A DNA stretch of 35,048 nt from a virus. Both the position numbers and the translations under genes were made by a program. Position 1 is the first letter of the stretch. Each line of letters begins with the position of its first letter. Shown in pieces: positions 33,010 through 35,048 of the stretch. The stretch covers positions 1 to 35,048 of the IMG/VR virus record IMGVR_UViG_3300037193_003605. One strand, given 5' to 3'. The notes below the pieces were generated by a model that did no database searches, was not told the DNA's origin, and saw only the letters and a program-made list of their open reading frames with translations.

Positions 33010-33090
33010 TTAAATCGCAAGCACTAACAGGAAAAAATACCCGATTACCATTAGTGCTGATATTTGTAGTGTTTGTTTTATAACTTTCAT
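33010..33090 (-). CDS. Single-pass membrane microprotein
   Basis: A 26-residue peptide (MKVIKQTLQISALMVIGYFF followed by LLVLAI) with a single membrane-spanning run from about residue 9 to the end. GGAGATATAGAA precedes the ATG. It lies 14 nt after the SSB stop. Short, hydrophobic phage peptides of this kind may modify host membrane functions; nothing more can be said. Confidence 0.6.
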   Translation of the reverse strand: MKVIKQTLQISALMVIGYFFLLVLAI

Positions 33091-33104
33091 TTCTATATCT
33101 CCGT

Positions 33105-33539
33105 TTAAAATGGAATTTCCGACAAATCAATTGGGTTGTCGTCGATGTCGTCTATCACGACATCGTTATTTTTCTTTTTATTTTCATTTTCGTAACGTTC
33201 ACTCGCAGGCGCGGCGCTTGAGCCATCGCCCTTGCTACCTAGCAGCTGGAATTGATCAACGATCACCTCGGTTGCTTTTCGTTTCACGTCGTCTTTTTCC
33301 CACATTCTGGTTTGTAGACGGCCGGTAATAGCAATCTGCTTTCCTTTGGTAGCATATTCGGCCAGTATTTCTGCGGCTTTAGCCCAGGCTACACAGTCAA
33401 TAAAGTTTGTGTCCGAATCCTTCCCGAATCCATCAACGGCAAGCGCAAACGATGCCACGCTTTTGCCGCTGTTGGTTGTCTTCACTTCGAGGTCGCGTAC
33501 GACTCTACCCACTAGAGTTATGTTATTGATTGACGCCAT
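33105..33539 (-). CDS. ssb: Single-stranded DNA-binding protein
   Basis: A 144-residue SSB. The OB-fold core is clear: MASINNITLVGRVVRDLEVK, SVASFALAVDGFG, TNFIDCVAWAKAAEILAEYA and KGKQIAITGRLQTRMWEK. A flexible linker follows, and the tail ends with acidic residues and IDLSEIPF, the partner-binding tip (usually DDDIPF). The ATG at 33539 has GAAAGGA 7 nt upstream; an in-frame ATG six codons earlier is inside the recT gene and is not preferred. It protects single strands during phage recombination and replication, working beside RecT and the RecE-like nuclease. Confidence 0.93.
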   Translation of the reverse strand: MASINNITLVGRVVRDLEVKTTNSGKSVASFALAVDGFGKDSDTNFIDCVAWAKAAEILAEYATKGKQIAITGRLQTRMWEKDDVKRKATEVIVDQFQLLGSKGDGSSAAPASERYENENKKKNNDVVIDDIDDNPIDLSEIPF

Positions 33540-34284
33540 TATTGTCCTTTCCGTCATTTTCAGATGTACCGAGTTCAGTGTCGACTATCGAAACTCGCGG
33601 TTTATTATCTGCGTAATTGCCATCGTCGTCCGATTGGTCGATTTCAATAGCTTTCTGCATCTCGATCGACAATGGAGCAAACTTATTTAGCAACAGCTTA
33701 ATTACAGTCTTCTGAGCCATCGCATCGAAGTTGTCGACCCAAACACCAAACTTACGCTTGTAGGTTTGGCTGTACTTGCCAGCATGCGATTCCAATTCTT
33801 TGATTGTCATGTACAGATTCTTTTTAAAGCCATTTAGTAGCTCGAAATATGCCATGTATCCGACGACCTTGCCTTGTTTTTCGAGCTTAAAGTCGAAGAC
33901 GATCTCTCCGGTCATTGAATCAATACCGCCAATCTCGTTCTCATGTACAGCCCGCACGCCGATAGTTTTAAACTGACCGCTACGCTGAGCTAGTTGCACA
34001 AATCCTTTCCAGCCAATTTGCAATTGAGGTTCGCCTTTATAGGGGACGACATACGCATGGCCTAGATTACTATTCACTGGCAGTTTTAGTGCCGCTGCCA
34101 TTAGGCAGGTGTTGTATAGCTTTACGGGGTCTAAGGCGCTTATTTTCGGGTCACTATTAGCAAGCGTAAGAACACTCGATAGAAACTGGGGCGCGCCATC
34201 GCCAAGTATGCTGTCTGCTTTTTCTCGAAATCCCGAATCATGTACGAGATCTTTTACATGTGTGATTAGTCTTTTTTCACTCAT
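33523..34284 (-). CDS. recT: RecT-family single-strand annealing protein
   Basis: A 253-residue annealing protein. Conserved RecT segments are LYNTCLMAAALKLPVNSNLG (about 60-80), AYVVPYKGEPQLQIGWKGFV (the core strands) and QLAQRSGQFKTIGVRAVHE, plus the later NFDAMAQKTVIKLLLNKFAP. The C-terminus is acidic and disordered. It pairs complementary strands exposed by the neighbouring exonuclease. GGAG lies 6 nt before the ATG at 34284, which overlaps the nuclease stop (TAATG). Confidence 0.93.
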   Translation of the reverse strand: MSEKRLITHVKDLVHDSGFREKADSILGDGAPQFLSSVLTLANSDPKISALDPVKLYNTCLMAAALKLPVNSNLGHAYVVPYKGEPQLQIGWKGFVQLAQRSGQFKTIGVRAVHENEIGGIDSMTGEIVFDFKLEKQGKVVGYMAYFELLNGFKKNLYMTIKELESHAGKYSQTYKRKFGVWVDNFDAMAQKTVIKLLLNKFAPLSIEMQKAIEIDQSDDDGNYADNKPRVSIVDTELGTSENDGKDNNGVNQ

Positions 34285-35048
34285 TACAAACTCCAATCTC
34301 CTAGCTCGCGCATTTCTTCAATTAAGAAGTTTGGTGATCTATCTCCAAACTTCACGATTTCATCAATACATGTTCGTAACTTTCGTTCGCCGGCCTCAAT
34401 AAATTCGAGGCTTGCATGGAAATATTGCACACGATATGGTACGACTGTCTCTGCAACGCAGAAGTAATAATTTACTAACTGTGGATTTATTTTCAGATGC
34501 GACGCACCGATCAACGTATATACAGCAGCCTGTAAATCGTAATGATTCCAGCTAGCTGATTTAAAGAACTTGTCGAACTGTGCGGTTGTTTTAATATCTG
34601 TAATAATCGCCGACTCAGCATCTAATCGAATTGCGTCTGCCTTTCCGCGAAGATCAATACCTTCGGCAGTCTTCGCAAACATCTCTTGTTCGTGTTTTAT
34701 GCTATTTCCTAGCAAGTAGTTTTTTGAATGTGGGTGATTTTCGATGTTTGCAACAATCCGTTCGACAGCCTTGAATTGATCTTGTGTTATGATATTTTTT
34801 CCAAGCTCCAGCTGTTCATCGCGCCACTCGCGTGCGGCTTTCGTACGAAAATCGGGAAACTCGCAAATTGCAAAAGTGTCTTCACCGCCTAGAACTAACA
34901 TATGTGCTAGCTGGCCAAGATCGACAGCTGAACCAAATGTCTGCTCTATATCGCCGTGCTTAACGGCGACTGCATAATCAATACCTGAGTCGATAATTTT
35001 TTTCATTGATGAATACGACCACTCGGGTCGTTTGTGATAATCGTCCAT
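34284..35048 (-). CDS. RecE/exonuclease VIII-like PD-(D/E)XK nuclease (possibly partial at window edge)
   Basis: At least 254 residues; the ATG falls on the last bases of the window, so a start further upstream cannot be excluded. The nuclease core is visible as FGSAVDLGQLAHMLVLGGED (helix with the conserved His), LRGKADAIRLD and IITDIKTTAQFDKFFKSASW, in which Asp and Lys of TDIKTT are the PD-(D/E)XK catalytic pair, then DLQAAVYTLIG with the conserved Gln and Tyr. This matches the putative exodeoxyribonuclease 8 family, which resects double-strand ends to give the 3' single strands used by RecT. It starts the recombination set of the early operon. Confidence 0.88.
   Translation of the reverse strand: MDDYHKRPEWSYSSMKKIIDSGIDYAVAVKHGDIEQTFGSAVDLGQLAHMLVLGGEDTFAICEFPDFRTKAAREWRDEQLELGKNIITQDQFKAVERIVANIENHPHSKNYLLGNSIKHEQEMFAKTAEGIDLRGKADAIRLDAESAIITDIKTTAQFDKFFKSASWNHYDLQAAVYTLIGASHLKINPQLVNYYFCVAETVVPYRVQYFHASLEFIEAGERKLRTCIDEIVKFGDRSPNFLIEEMRELGDWSL

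Noticed and set aside
1-35048. CRISPR arrays, insertion sequences or diversity-generating retroelements
   Set aside because: No regularly spaced direct repeats, transposase or reverse transcriptase frames, or template/variable repeat pairs were seen. The five 27-nt elements are single-copy at each site.

Overview
The window is the left end of an integrated temperate siphophage (tailed phage with HK97-type head genes and a long tape measure gene), entered from a short stretch of host chromosome. Host DNA occupies about positions 1-842: a bL33 ribosomal protein gene, a small hypothetical gene, and the 5' half of a tRNA-Thr(UGU) gene that breaks off in the anticodon stem where the prophage begins. 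The right end of the prophage lies beyond 35048, so no repressor, replication module or attR is visible. The host is a bacterium with Shine-Dalgarno-led genes and sigma70-type promoters. TGA is a true stop (many genes are joined by ATGA overlaps), which excludes code-4 and code-25 organisms. A Patescibacteria/Saccharibacteria-like host is a guess from overall style; nothing seen proves it.

Layout from left to right: (1) att site, bidirectional terminator, tyrosine integrase and a small partner gene on the minus strand; (2) 2.2-4.45 kb, a noncoding block with two candidate structured RNAs on opposite strands, then a plus-strand accessory module of tiny genes, a MazF/PemK-like toxin and a zinc-ribbon microprotein; (3) 4.5-6.9 kb, lysis cassette (holin, amidase endolysin, two small membrane proteins) and a tail-fibre-like gene; (4) 7.0-17.2 kb, tail and neck genes (minor tail proteins, hub, distal tail protein, tape measure, chaperones, major tail protein, head-tail connectors), interrupted by two cargo genes; (5) 17.2-24.1 kb, head module: ClpP-protease/capsid fusion, a fibre and a BppU-like gene, portal, large and small terminase; (6) 24.2-27.9 kb, an unusual cassette with two glycosyltransferases, a nitroreductase, a glutaredoxin-like protein and a membrane protein; (7) a freestanding or leader RNA at 28.0-28.2 kb; (8) 28.3-35.0 kb, a tightly overlapping early operon (RecE-like nuclease, RecT, SSB, NinG, DNA methyltransferase, winged-helix regulator and many microproteins).

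Nearly all phage genes read leftward. The late region carries five copies of a 27-nt element of constant length and orientation, each just upstream of a late transcription unit (small terminase, portal, protease-capsid, tail chaperone, fibre/lysis). This is the strongest undescribed signal in the window: a candidate phage-specific late promoter or a stoperator-like operator. Three other units (integrase operon, plus-strand accessory module, glycosyltransferase/nitroreductase cassette) each begin with a promoter followed by about 130-310 nt of structured noncoding sequence and an intrinsic terminator, suggesting RNA-based control or small regulatory RNAs. Two cargo genes with their own promoters and terminators (6999-7532 and 14505-14912) encode membrane-anchored proteins that could be expressed in the lysogen.
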